Source: Pseudomonadota bacterium
GTDB lineage: Bacteria > Pseudomonadota > Gammaproteobacteria > GCA-001735895
DNA length: 5,935 nt
Direction of reading: 5' to 3'
Assembly: GCA_022545625.1 (NCBI GenBank)
Contig: JACZQS010000163.1
Location: forward strand, 1-5,935
The notes under the pieces are model-generated. The model made no database searches and was not told the origin of the DNA. It worked only from the letters and a program-made list of their open reading frames with translations. Position numbers and translations under genes: made by a program. Shown in pieces: positions 1-5,935 of the stretch (its first letter is position 1; the number at the start of each line of letters is the position of its first letter).

Positions 1-1
1 T

Positions 2-241
2 CAGACAGACGATGAATCAATCCTCACAGGCGTATGGGAAAGCGCACCCTGCAAGGAAGAAATCGAGAGTTATCCGGCGCATGAAATGATGACTGTTATC
101 TCGGGGTCCGTGACATTGACGAATGCAGACGGCCACGCCGAAACATTCACCGTGGGCGATACATTTTTCGTTGCCAAAGGTACGAAGTGCACCTGGCATA
201 TCACCGAGAAACTGAAGAAATTTTATATGATTGCCGGGTAA
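2..241 (+). CDS. Cupin domain protein (cupin_3 / DUF861-like), 5' end missing
   Basis: The reading frame is open from the window edge to a TAA stop and gives the last 79 residues of a protein whose start lies outside. The visible part is most of a small beta-barrel cupin domain. A GVWESAP segment leads into HEMMTVISGSVTLT, then an acidic turn, then VGDTFFVAKGTKCTWHI, and the chain ends KKFYMIAG. The E in HEMM, the GD pair, the G-x-x-x-x-W-H stretch and the K-x-Y-x-I ending are what I recognise from the cupin_3 family. That family includes the ureidoglycine aminohydrolase cupin domain and many small stand-alone proteins of about 90-120 residues. Substrate and reaction cannot be told. Such proteins are usually cytosolic, and no signal is visible in this part. 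It converges on nrdB, and 118 bases separate the two stop codons. The family call is fairly secure; no specific enzyme name is justified. Confidence 0.78.
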   Translation, partial: QTDDESILTGVWESAPCKEEIESYPAHEMMTVISGSVTLTNADGHAETFTVGDTFFVAKGTKCTWHITEKLKKFYMIAG

Positions 242-282
242 TTTAATCGCTGCTCAGGGATGACGATAAATTATAAGCTCAT

Positions 283-328
283 AAAAAAAGCCAGATACCA
301 GTAATGAGTTAACTACTGGATATCTGGC
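283..328 (-). terminator. Rho-independent terminator of the nrdAB operon
   Basis: The left arm at 290-303 (gccagataccagta) and the right arm at 314-328 (tactggatatctggc) form a 14-bp stem. One A is bulged at 320, and the loop at 304-313 is 10 bases. On the minus strand the stem is followed at once by seven Ts (the A-run at 283-289). There is no T-run on the plus side, so it terminates leftward transcription only. It begins 31 bases past the nrdB stop codon and so closes the nrdA-nrdB transcript before it runs into the cupin gene. Confidence 0.9.
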
Positions 329-359
329 TCAAAGTTACAACCGAAGAGCGCGTGTAACA

Positions 360-1544
360 CTAATCCCAGTTGAGCGCGCCACCTGTTTGGTACTCGGTGA
401 CGCGTGTTTCAAAAAAATTCTTTTCCTTCTTTAAGTTAGCCTGTTCGTCGAGCCAGGGCAGGGAATTTTCCGCACCCGGAAATGGAATCTTATGATGCAA
501 TTTGTTAGCGCGGCGATTGGCGATAAATCGGAATTGGGCGATATGGTCGGTCGCACTATACCCGAGGATTGGATCGGGTAGCAGGAAGTGGGCATATTGA
601 GATTCAGCAGCTTCGGCTTCTTCCCACATGTGCTGGATTACCTTTGGATCGAGTTTGACTTTTTCTTCCAGGACAATCTGGTTGCAGACTCGAATGCCAA
701 ATGACGCATGTAATACCTCATCGCGCATAATGTACTGAAATTGCTCAGCGGTACCTTTCATCAAACCGCGACGTTGCAATGCAAAGATCGGGCTGAAACC
801 GTTATAGAACCAGGTGCCTTCAAATACACCTGCAAAAAATGTATAAGCAAGTACAAAATTTTCGAGCTCGTCTCGATCATTCAAATCGATATTGGGACGC
901 AGCACGGAATCGAGTCGACGGTTACATATTTGGATCTTATGATGAATTTCCGGCACAACACGGTAACGATTATAAATTTCACCCTGATCCAGGCCGATGG
1001 TTTCGATGCAATGTTGGTAGGTCCAGGTATGCATGGCCTCTTCATAAACCTGACGTGCCTGGTAAATTTGTAATTCGGGGGCGGTCATCTTTTCCATCAC
1101 CGCCAGGCCGATATTGCGCATCGCGAGAATATCCGAGGTGGTCAAATAGGACAGCACATTTTCGTAAACATGACGTTCTTCCAGGGTTAACTTGTGCTGG
1201 TAATCGTGCACGTCCTGGGTCATATTGATGTCGAGCGGGGTCCAGTGATTTTTGTTCGCGTTTAAAAAATATTCCCAGGCCCAGGGGTATTTAAAAGGTG
1301 CCAGCTGATTGATATCGGTCAGGCCATTGACGACACGTTTATCATCGGCGTTGATTGGTTTGGCCACCACCGGGTTGATAACTGGTCTTTGAATTTTTCC
1401 AGGCGCGTGTTTAACACTGCGGTCTTGCCGGAGATCGAGGCCGACAGGCATTTTGGTTGATTCGGCACTGGTCACCGAAGCCTCGAGATTCGGCTCGGGC
1501 ATCTGCAGCACTGGCGGCGCCAGGGGATCATCCCAGTTAAGCAT
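360..1544 (-). CDS. nrdB: Ribonucleoside-diphosphate reductase class Ia, beta subunit NrdB
   Basis: This is the ferritin-like radical-generating subunit that pairs with NrdA to reduce NDPs to dNDPs in the cytosol. I chose the ATG at 1544 (394 residues) over the GTG at 1553, because AGGTGG lies 5 bases before the ATG and would overlap the GTG. In ATG numbering, the probable equivalents of the E. coli metal ligands are D138 (LTTSD), E169 and H172 (EAMH), E242 (VFEGTWF), and E276 and H279 (RDEVLH). The radical tyrosine is Y176. W101 and Y385 match E. coli W48 and Y356 of the radical-transfer path. Asp as first ligand plus the tyrosine argue for class Ia, not Ic. About 75 residues precede the conserved core, compared with far fewer in E. 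coli NrdB (376 aa); the longer form is usual in the P. aeruginosa-like group. The tail ends GGALNWD, the expected NrdA-docking peptide. The gene lies 45 bases after nrdA and is followed by a terminator. Confidence 0.97.
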   Translation of the reverse strand: MLNWDDPLAPPVLQMPEPNLEASVTSAESTKMPVGLDLRQDRSVKHAPGKIQRPVINPVVAKPINADDKRVVNGLTDINQLAPFKYPWAWEYFLNANKNHWTPLDINMTQDVHDYQHKLTLEERHVYENVLSYLTTSDILAMRNIGLAVMEKMTAPELQIYQARQVYEEAMHTWTYQHCIETIGLDQGEIYNRYRVVPEIHHKIQICNRRLDSVLRPNIDLNDRDELENFVLAYTFFAGVFEGTWFYNGFSPIFALQRRGLMKGTAEQFQYIMRDEVLHASFGIRVCNQIVLEEKVKLDPKVIQHMWEEAEAAESQYAHFLLPDPILGYSATDHIAQFRFIANRRANKLHHKIPFPGAENSLPWLDEQANLKKEKNFFETRVTEYQTGGALNWD

Positions 1545-1549
1545 CCTGG

Positions 1550-1555
1550 CCACCT
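1550..1555 (-). promoter_or_regulatory. Ribosome binding site deciding the nrdB start
   Basis: On the minus strand this reads AGGTGG, one mismatch from the ideal AGGAGG, and it ends 5 bases before the ATG at 1542-1544. The competing in-frame GTG (1551-1553) sits inside this element and has only ctaataaca upstream, with no purine-rich site. The protein therefore most likely starts MLNWDDP rather than MARMLNWDDP. Confidence 0.75.
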
Positions 1556-1589
1556 GTTATTAGCTTAATTTCGGTTTGGAATAAGCACA

Positions 1590-4445
1590 TTACTGACATG
1601 CCTCACATTCCGGGTCGAGGATGGAACAAACTTGCGGTTCGGCTTCTATCGGTGCCATTTCAGGCGCTTTGGCAGTGGTGATTTCTACTGCAGTTGCGCC
1701 AAGAGAACGCAGGTAATAGGTGGTTTTCAGGCCACGAACCCAGGCTAGCTTATACAGGTTGTCGAGCTTTTTACCGGAAGGCTCGGCCATGTATAGATTC
1801 AGTGACTGACCCTGATCAATCCACTTTTGTCGCCGCGAGGCTGCCTCGACCAGCCAGCACGAATCAATCTCAAATGCGGTGGAATATATTTTCTTTAACT
1901 CATCTGGTACGCGGTCTATGTTTTGTACGCTGCCATCGTAGTATTTGAGATCGTTAACCATGACATCGTCCCAAATACCCTGTGCTTTGAGGTCGTCCAC
2001 CAGATAGGGGTTTACTACGGTGAATTCGCCCGAGAGGTTGGATTTTACATACAGGTTCTGGTAAATCGGCTCGATCGACTGGCTCACCCCGCAGATATTT
2101 GAAATAGTAGCCGTCGGGGCAATAGCCATCGTATTCGAATTTCGCATGCCTATGCTCATGACGCGTTGGCGCAGGCTATCCCAGTTCATACGTGAGCTTT
2201 CATCCTGCTGTAAATAGTCTCCGCGCGCGGCTTTCAGTTTGGCGATAGAATCGATGGGTAAAATTCCCTGGCTCCAGAGCGAGCCCGGGTAACTGGAATA
2301 GGTACCACGTTCTTCGGCGAGCCGAGTCGAAGCCTGGATAGCATAGTAGCTCACCGCTTCCATTGACTGGTCGGCAAATTCGATTGCTTCTTCCGAGCCA
2401 TAGGACAGGTGTTGCCTGAATAAAGCGTCCTGGAAGCCCATAATGCCGAGACCAACCGGGCGGTGACGTAAATTAGAGGTGCGGGCCTGCTGGACGCTGT
2501 AATAGTTGTAGTCGATTACGTTGTCGAGCATGCGCATCGCGGTATTAATAGTTTTTTCCAGTTTTTCCAGGTTCAAGCCGTTTTCGTCAACGTGTCGTGG
2601 CAAATTGACCGACCCCAGGTTACAGACTGCTATTTCGGTGTCCGAAGTATTCAGGGTGATCTCGGTGCACAGGTTTGACGAATGCACCACGCCGGAATGT
2701 TTTTGTGGCGAACGAATATTGCACGGGTCTTTGAAGGTCACCCATGGGTGACCGGTTTCAAATAACATGCCGAGCATTTTGCGCCACAAATCGGTTGCTG
2801 CAATACGACGGAAAGATTTAATCTCGCCACGATCAGCTCGGGCCTCGTAGGCGAGGTAAGCGGTTTCGAACTCAGGCCCGTATAATTCGTGTAAATCGGA
2901 TACTTCATCGGGCGAAAATAATGTCCACTGCTGCTCCTCGGCAACTCGCTTCATGAACAGATCCGGAATCCAGTTGGCTGTATTCATATCGTGCGTGCGA
3001 CGACGCTCTTCCCCGGTATTTTTACGCAGGTCGAGGAAATCTTCGATATCCAGATGCCATGTTTCGAGGTAGGCGCACATAGCACCTTTGCGCTTACCTC
3101 CCTGGTTCACCGCTACTGCGGTATCGTTGGCAACTTTGAGGAATGGCACCACGCCCTGTGACTTGCCATTGGTGCCTTTAATGTGTGACCCCATCGCGCG
3201 CACCCGGGTCCAGTCATTGCCGAGACCACCGGCAAATTTCGATAACATGGCATCGTCTTTGATCGCGCTGAATATACCTTCCAGGTCATCGGGTACTGTT
3301 GTCAGATAACAACTCGATAACTGTGGTCGCAAAGTACCCGAATTGAACAAGGTGGGCGTACTGCTCATGAAATCGAACGAAGACAGCAAGCGATAGAATT
3401 CTATGGCTCGTTCTTCCCGATTCATTTCGTTTATCGCCAGGCCCATCGCCACGCGCATAAAGAAAGCCTGGGGCAATTCGAATCGGGTATCCTGATAGTG
3501 AATGAAATAACGGTCGTATAGAGTTTGCAGGCCGAGATAAGTGAACTGATGATCCTGTTCCGGGTTCAACTCCATGCCCAGTTTTTTCAGATCATATTTC
3601 AGTAGTTCCTTATCGAGCAATTCGAGCTCGGTTGCCCTTCTAATGTAATGCTGGAAATAATCCGGGTAGCGCTGCCCCATTTCTTTAAAGGTAGCGGTAG
3701 GCGCACCGTCATCGATAAAGGTCAGCGATTCAGTTCGCAAAGCATCGAGTAGCAAACGTGCAGCGACATTAGAATACTCCGGTTCGTTATCAATTAATCC
3801 GCGCGCACTCATGATAAGCGTTGGGCTGACATCTTTCGTCGGGATGCCGTCGAACAGGTGCTTCATAGTATCGGCATAAACCCGTTCCGAGCTGGTGCTC
3901 TCCAGACCGATGCAGGATTCGTCGATGATAGTTTTCAGGCGCTCCTTGTCCAGTGGCATGGTGCTGCCGTCTTCGAGTTTTACTTTCAGATCGGTGATTT
4001 CATCGGTATCCTGGGCTTCGGGTTCATCGACACGTTCCTGTGCCCTGGCGTTTGCCCGTTGCTCTCGATATAGCACGTAGGCGCGGGCTATTTTTTGATC
4101 GCCGTTGCGCATCATTGCCAGTTCTACCTGATCCTGAATGTCTTCGATGTGGAAGGTTCCACCGTCGGGCCGGCGTCGGGTCAGGGCCTCGACCACCATG
4201 TCGGTCAGCTTCTCTACTGTTTCGTGAACACGGGTAGATGCCGCAGCCTGTCCGCCTTCAACCGCAAGAAAAGCCTTGGTCATCGCAACGGCTATTTTAT
4301 TCTTGGTAAATCCGGTCAATTTGCCATTACGACGTACTACGCTGTAGTTCTTGCTTAGCGAACTATCGTGCTCATCGGTTACCAGGTTGAGTGGTTTTAC
4401 CTCCGATTCTGGTGCCTGTGTGAGAGGTGATTCAATGTTCTGCAT
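1590..4445 (-). CDS. nrdA: Ribonucleoside-diphosphate reductase class Ia, alpha (catalytic) subunit NrdA
   Basis: The 951-residue catalytic subunit reduces ribonucleoside diphosphates. Residues about 34-135 form an ATP cone (VVRRNGKLTGFTKNKI start, YREQR end), the overall-activity site where ATP activates and dATP inhibits. Residues about 150-240 look like a second, diverged cone. P. aeruginosa NrdA (about 963 aa) has this double-cone layout, whereas E. coli NrdA (761 aa) has one. The barrel follows from about 290. C379 (LSSC) and C608 (AVCNL) are the probable reducing pair, C593 the thiyl-radical cysteine within N591-L-C-T-E595, and Y910-Y911 the radical-transfer tyrosines. The C-terminal tail has C940, C947 and C950, the shuttle cysteines re-reduced by thioredoxin or glutaredoxin. 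The ATG at 4445 is the only plausible start before the cone, although no good Shine-Dalgarno precedes it. It is the first gene of the nrdAB operon, probably controlled by the NrdR and DnaA sites upstream. Confidence 0.98.
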   Translation of the reverse strand: MQNIESPLTQAPESEVKPLNLVTDEHDSSLSKNYSVVRRNGKLTGFTKNKIAVAMTKAFLAVEGGQAAASTRVHETVEKLTDMVVEALTRRRPDGGTFHIEDIQDQVELAMMRNGDQKIARAYVLYREQRANARAQERVDEPEAQDTDEITDLKVKLEDGSTMPLDKERLKTIIDESCIGLESTSSERVYADTMKHLFDGIPTKDVSPTLIMSARGLIDNEPEYSNVAARLLLDALRTESLTFIDDGAPTATFKEMGQRYPDYFQHYIRRATELELLDKELLKYDLKKLGMELNPEQDHQFTYLGLQTLYDRYFIHYQDTRFELPQAFFMRVAMGLAINEMNREERAIEFYRLLSSFDFMSSTPTLFNSGTLRPQLSSCYLTTVPDDLEGIFSAIKDDAMLSKFAGGLGNDWTRVRAMGSHIKGTNGKSQGVVPFLKVANDTAVAVNQGGKRKGAMCAYLETWHLDIEDFLDLRKNTGEERRRTHDMNTANWIPDLFMKRVAEEQQWTLFSPDEVSDLHELYGPEFETAYLAYEARADRGEIKSFRRIAATDLWRKMLGMLFETGHPWVTFKDPCNIRSPQKHSGVVHSSNLCTEITLNTSDTEIAVCNLGSVNLPRHVDENGLNLEKLEKTINTAMRMLDNVIDYNYYSVQQARTSNLRHRPVGLGIMGFQDALFRQHLSYGSEEAIEFADQSMEAVSYYAIQASTRLAEERGTYSSYPGSLWSQGILPIDSIAKLKAARGDYLQQDESSRMNWDSLRQRVMSIGMRNSNTMAIAPTATISNICGVSQSIEPIYQNLYVKSNLSGEFTVVNPYLVDDLKAQGIWDDVMVNDLKYYDGSVQNIDRVPDELKKIYSTAFEIDSCWLVEAASRRQKWIDQGQSLNLYMAEPSGKKLDNLYKLAWVRGLKTTYYLRSLGATAVEITTAKAPEMAPIEAEPQVCSILDPECEACQ

Positions 4446-4730
4446 TTAAACTTTATTCCGTGATATCATTTTTTGGCCGGTTTGTAGAAACGTTTTATTC
4501 GCTATCGTTAGGTTACCGCTGGATTTTGAGAACTAATTCACTTTTTCCGCCGGCTGTCTATTTAAGTCCAGGTTCACCTGGCAATTTTTTCGGCAATCTA
4601 TTCCCCATTAACAGTTAAAGTAGTTTATAACTGTCGATTCCAAGTGATTGTATTCTTAAGAAACCGAGACGCCGTTAACCCGTATAATATTATCTTTTCT
4701 GATTCTGCAATTATAGTCCTCAAAACCGTA
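4446..4730 (-). other. Predicted long 5' leader of nrdA mRNA
   Basis: If the promoter at 4737-4764 is the real one, transcription starts near 4730 and the nrdA message carries about 285 untranslated bases. No established gene is visible here. Structure that can be seen includes a 7-bp hairpin with a 10-base loop (arms 4611-4617 and 4628-4634) and a perfect 5-bp GC-rich hairpin closed by a TGAA-type tetraloop on the minus strand (4568-4581, ccagg arms). There is also an AT-only 10-bp palindrome at 4684-4693. An 8-codon mini-ORF (4446-4469, ATG to TAA) abuts the nrdA start codon. The sequence does not match any riboswitch I can recognise, and it has no T-run terminator in the nrdA direction. 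Whether the leader has a function is unknown. Confidence 0.45.
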
Positions 4731-4732
4731 AA

Positions 4733-4748
4733 ACACAATATAATGTGT
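4733..4748. promoter_or_regulatory. NrdR box 1 (nrdA-proximal)
   Basis: The 16-mer acacaatataatgtgt matches the known NrdR box pattern acaCwAtATaTwGtgt and is nearly palindromic. NrdR is the zinc-finger/ATP-cone repressor of ribonucleotide reductase genes. This box overlaps the predicted -10 hexamer of nrdA, as expected for a repressor site. Together with box 2 it forms a 14-bp perfect inverted repeat (4733-4746 against 4767-4780). Confidence 0.87.
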
Positions 4749-4764
4749 TTTACATGAAGGTCAA
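4737..4764 (-). promoter_or_regulatory. Sigma70-like promoter of nrdAB
   Basis: On the minus strand the -35 element is TTGACC (4759-4764, 5 of 6) and the -10 is TATATT (4737-4742, 5 of 6), with a 16-base spacer. The -35 lies between the two NrdR boxes and the -10 lies inside box 1, so bound NrdR would block RNA polymerase. The predicted start point is near 4730. An alternative is a perfect TATAAT at 4710-4715 with a poor -35 (TTGTGT, 4733-4738) at 17 bases, also overlapping box 1. Either promoter would be under the same operator. Confidence 0.68.
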
Positions 4765-4776
4765 GTACATTATATT
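4749..4776 (+). promoter_or_regulatory. Possible divergent promoter towards mak
   Basis: On the plus strand TTTACA (4749-4754, 5 of 6) is followed after 16 bases by TATATT (4771-4776, 5 of 6). It is almost a mirror image of the nrdA promoter, with its -10 inside NrdR box 2. It would start near 4783 and give mak a leader of about 160 nt. Because the operator is an AT-rich inverted repeat, a hexamer match on both strands can arise by chance, so this is tentative. I saw no better promoter between 4784 and 4944. Confidence 0.3.
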
Positions 4777-4780
4777 GTGT
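4765..4780. promoter_or_regulatory. NrdR box 2 (nrdA-distal)
   Basis: The 16-mer gtacattatattgtgt is an NrdR-like box differing from box 1 only in its outer two bases when read on the other strand. It starts 32 bases from the start of box 1, leaving a 16-base gap. That is about three helical turns, so both boxes face the same side of the DNA. Paired boxes with 15-16 base gaps are the known arrangement for NrdR, which binds as a higher oligomer. It lies just upstream of the nrdA -35. Confidence 0.83.
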
Positions 4781-4787
4781 ATGAGTC

Positions 4788-4796
4788 TGTGGACTA
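4788..4796 (-). promoter_or_regulatory. Weak DnaA box
   Basis: On the minus strand this reads tagtccaca, 7 of 9 matches to TTATCCACA. It has the same orientation as the perfect box and starts 22 bases (about two turns) from it, just outside NrdR box 2. On its own it would not be convincing; the strong neighbour makes cooperative binding possible. Confidence 0.4.
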
Positions 4797-4809
4797 GTTG
4801 GGAAGAACT

Positions 4810-4818
4810 TGTGGATAA
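4810..4818 (-). promoter_or_regulatory. DnaA box (perfect)
   Basis: On the minus strand this is TTATCCACA, identical to the strongest E. coli DnaA box. It lies about 45 bases upstream of the predicted nrdA -35. DnaA boxes upstream of the nrdAB promoter are known in E. coli, where DnaA ties dNTP synthesis to replication initiation. By chance a given 9-mer is expected once in about 130 kb per strand-pair, so its position here is unlikely to be accidental. Confidence 0.72.
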
Positions 4819-4944
4819 GAAAGTCCAGTTCGGCATCGAGAGGCGCTAGTAAAGGCTTTCTATCGAGCGAATATATTTTCACCGTTTCCAGGCAGATAAA
4901 AAGTTATTATCAATCTCAACCCGGTATTAAAAAATTCAATATTC

Positions 4945-5868
4945 ATGTCCAGACCCGACGAAAATTTATCTGCTAAACCGCACTTCAGACTAGGTATAGA
5001 TCTAGGCGGTACGAAGACCGAGGTGGCGGTTCTAGACGATAATTTTCAGCCGGTCTACCGCAGGCGAGTCGCTACGCCCTCAGATGATTATGAGGCGATA
5101 TTGACTCTAATTACCGATTTGGTGAAAGACGCGGAAAAATCGTTGCCGGTCAGGCCAACTATCGGTATCGGAGCACCGGGAGCAATTTCGCCGCTCAGCG
5201 GTTTACTGAGAAATTCAAATACCACCTGCCTGAATGGCAAGGCATTTATTGCTGATATCGAGCAGCGTTTGAAATCTACGGTGAAATTTCAAAACGACGC
5301 CAACTGCTTTACCTTGTCGGAGGCAATAACAGGCGCGGGGAAAGCTTATTCGGTGGTGTTTGGAGTGATACTCGGAACCGGAACCGGTGGCGGTCTGGTG
5401 GTGAATCAGCAATTGCTCTGTGGGCCTAATGCGATTACCGGTGAATGGGGACACAACCCCTTGCCCTGGAGAACCGAAACTGACGGAAGACCGTTGTGTT
5501 ACTGCGGAAAAGAAGCCTGCATTGAGACATTTATATCGGGTAGCGGTCTGGCACGTAATTTCGAAAAACGTAACGCTGTGACCCTGAGCAGTGAAAAAAT
5601 AGTTCAGGGCGCCAGAAAGGGTGATAAAAATTGTGAACAGGCGATGGAGATTTATTTTGACCAGTTGACCAGGGCTCTGGCCCATTTAATCAACATCGTT
5701 GACCCGGATGCGATTGTGTTGGGAGGAGGAATGTCAAATATCGAAGAGATTTATCAAGAAATTCCGCGACGCCTGGCCGACTATATATTTTCTGACTCTG
5801 TAGAAACCCCGATATTGCCGGCATTGCACGGTGATGCGAGTGGCGTTTTTGGTGCAGCTATGCTGTAG
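4945..5868 (+). CDS. mak: ROK family sugar kinase, fructokinase Mak-type
   Basis: This 307-residue cytosolic kinase most likely phosphorylates fructose to fructose 6-phosphate with ATP (mannose or a related hexose is possible). Residues 18-25 (IDLGGTKT) are the phosphate-binding loop, and N117-D118 hold the catalytic aspartate. GTGTGGG (144-150) is the second glycine-rich ATP-binding stretch. GEWGH (166-170) gives a zinc histidine, and C185-x-C187-G-x-x-x-C192 with ETFISG is the ROK zinc motif. LGGGMS (259-264) is the adenosine-site loop. The sequence resembles E. coli Mak (302 aa) more than NagK: GTKTEV, GEWGHNPLPW, CYCGK, CIETFISG and an ETP...HGD.SGV end. No helix-turn-helix precedes it, so it is a kinase and not a ROK repressor. 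ATG 4945 is the only reasonable start, but no Shine-Dalgarno is visible in the AT-rich bases before it. It is divergent from nrdA. The ROK kinase call is secure, the exact sugar less so. Confidence 0.85.
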   Translation: MSRPDENLSAKPHFRLGIDLGGTKTEVAVLDDNFQPVYRRRVATPSDDYEAILTLITDLVKDAEKSLPVRPTIGIGAPGAISPLSGLLRNSNTTCLNGKAFIADIEQRLKSTVKFQNDANCFTLSEAITGAGKAYSVVFGVILGTGTGGGLVVNQQLLCGPNAITGEWGHNPLPWRTETDGRPLCYCGKEACIETFISGSGLARNFEKRNAVTLSSEKIVQGARKGDKNCEQAMEIYFDQLTRALAHLINIVDPDAIVLGGGMSNIEEIYQEIPRRLADYIFSDSVETPILPALHGDASGVFGAAML

Positions 5869-5886
5869 GGAACCTCTGATCAATTC

Positions 5887-5935
5887 ATGAATCAACGCTT
5901 TGAACCCAAAATGACCAATTCCCATGTTGTGAAAC
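5887..5935 (+). CDS. Possible start of a downstream gene, cut by window edge
   Basis: An ATG 18 bases after the mak stop opens a frame that stays open for 16 codons to the window end (MNQRFEPKM...). A second in-frame ATG at 5911 is an alternative start. No clear Shine-Dalgarno precedes either; aggga near the mak stop is about 16 bases before the first ATG. No terminator lies between mak and this ORF, so co-transcription is possible. The piece is too short to identify, and it may be chance. Confidence 0.3.
   Translation, partial: MNQRFEPKMTNSHVVK

Noticed and set aside
741..1228. Plus-strand ORFs of 110 and 129 codons inside nrdB, and similar ones inside nrdA and mak
   Set aside because: They lie wholly opposite strongly conserved coding sequence with all catalytic residues intact, and their translations look like antisense shadows.
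1551..1553. Upstream GTG as nrdB start (adds MAR)
   Set aside because: It has no ribosome binding site of its own and overlaps the AGGTGG that is well placed for the ATG at 1544.
4568..4590. Short GC hairpin followed by six Ts on the plus strand, resembling a rightward terminator
   Set aside because: The stem is only 5 bp, four bases separate it from the T-run, and no plus-strand gene ends before it. I treat it only as a hairpin in the nrdA leader.
4684..4693. AT-only palindrome resembling half of a Fur box (gataatattatac context)
   Set aside because: Only part of the Fur consensus is present and such AT palindromes are frequent in this intergenic DNA.
4781..4849. 22-codon plus-strand ORF (MSLWTSWEEL...) just after NrdR box 2
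   Set aside because: It begins at or before the predicted plus-strand start point, has no ribosome site and contains the perfect DnaA box. Most likely chance.
4625..4882. 85-codon minus-strand ORF upstream of nrdA
   Set aside because: It runs straight through the NrdR boxes, promoter and DnaA box, has no Shine-Dalgarno, and its translation resembles no family I know. The regulatory reading explains the same DNA better.
5883..5892. Perfect 10-bp palindrome attcatgaat after mak
   Set aside because: It is short and AT-rich, with no T-run or matching second site, and includes the possible start codon of the next ORF. Not enough for an operator or terminator.

Overview
The window is ordinary core-genome DNA from a bacterium, most likely a gammaproteobacterium. 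The evidence is a class Ia ribonucleotide reductase pair (nrdA then nrdB) of the long type known from Pseudomonas aeruginosa. NrdA is about 950 residues with an N-terminal ATP cone and a second cone-like region, and NrdB is about 395 residues with an N-terminal extension. A Mak-type ROK sugar kinase and E. coli-style DnaA and NrdR sites upstream of nrdA point the same way. Genus or order cannot be settled from the sequence alone.

Layout, left to right. Bases 2-241 (+) are the 3' end of a small cupin gene cut by the window edge. It converges on the minus-strand nrdAB operon. A strong hairpin with a T-run, reading leftwards at 283-328, terminates that operon. nrdB (360-1544, -) and nrdA (1590-4445, -) follow with only 45 bases between them. 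A 499-base intergenic region (4446-4944) holds the control elements: a paired NrdR operator (4733-4748 and 4765-4780), a sigma70-like promoter woven through it that would give nrdA a leader of roughly 285 nt, and a perfect DnaA box (4810-4818) with a weaker one beside it (4788-4796). A possible mirror-image promoter points the other way, towards mak. mak (4945-5868, +), a ROK family fructokinase-type gene, is transcribed divergently. The last 49 bases may hold the start of another plus-strand gene.

How the parts fit: NrdA and NrdB together reduce ribonucleoside diphosphates to deoxyribonucleotides. NrdA senses ATP/dATP through its cone. The promoter architecture suggests transcriptional control by the nucleotide-sensing repressor NrdR and by the replication initiator DnaA, linking dNTP supply to replication. 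The sugar kinase and the cupin have no evident functional tie to dNTP synthesis.

I found no mobile element, CRISPR array, RNA gene or clearly new system. The most interesting material is the compact NrdR/DnaA control region, the long nrdA leader, and the repetition of an LNWD motif at both ends of NrdB.
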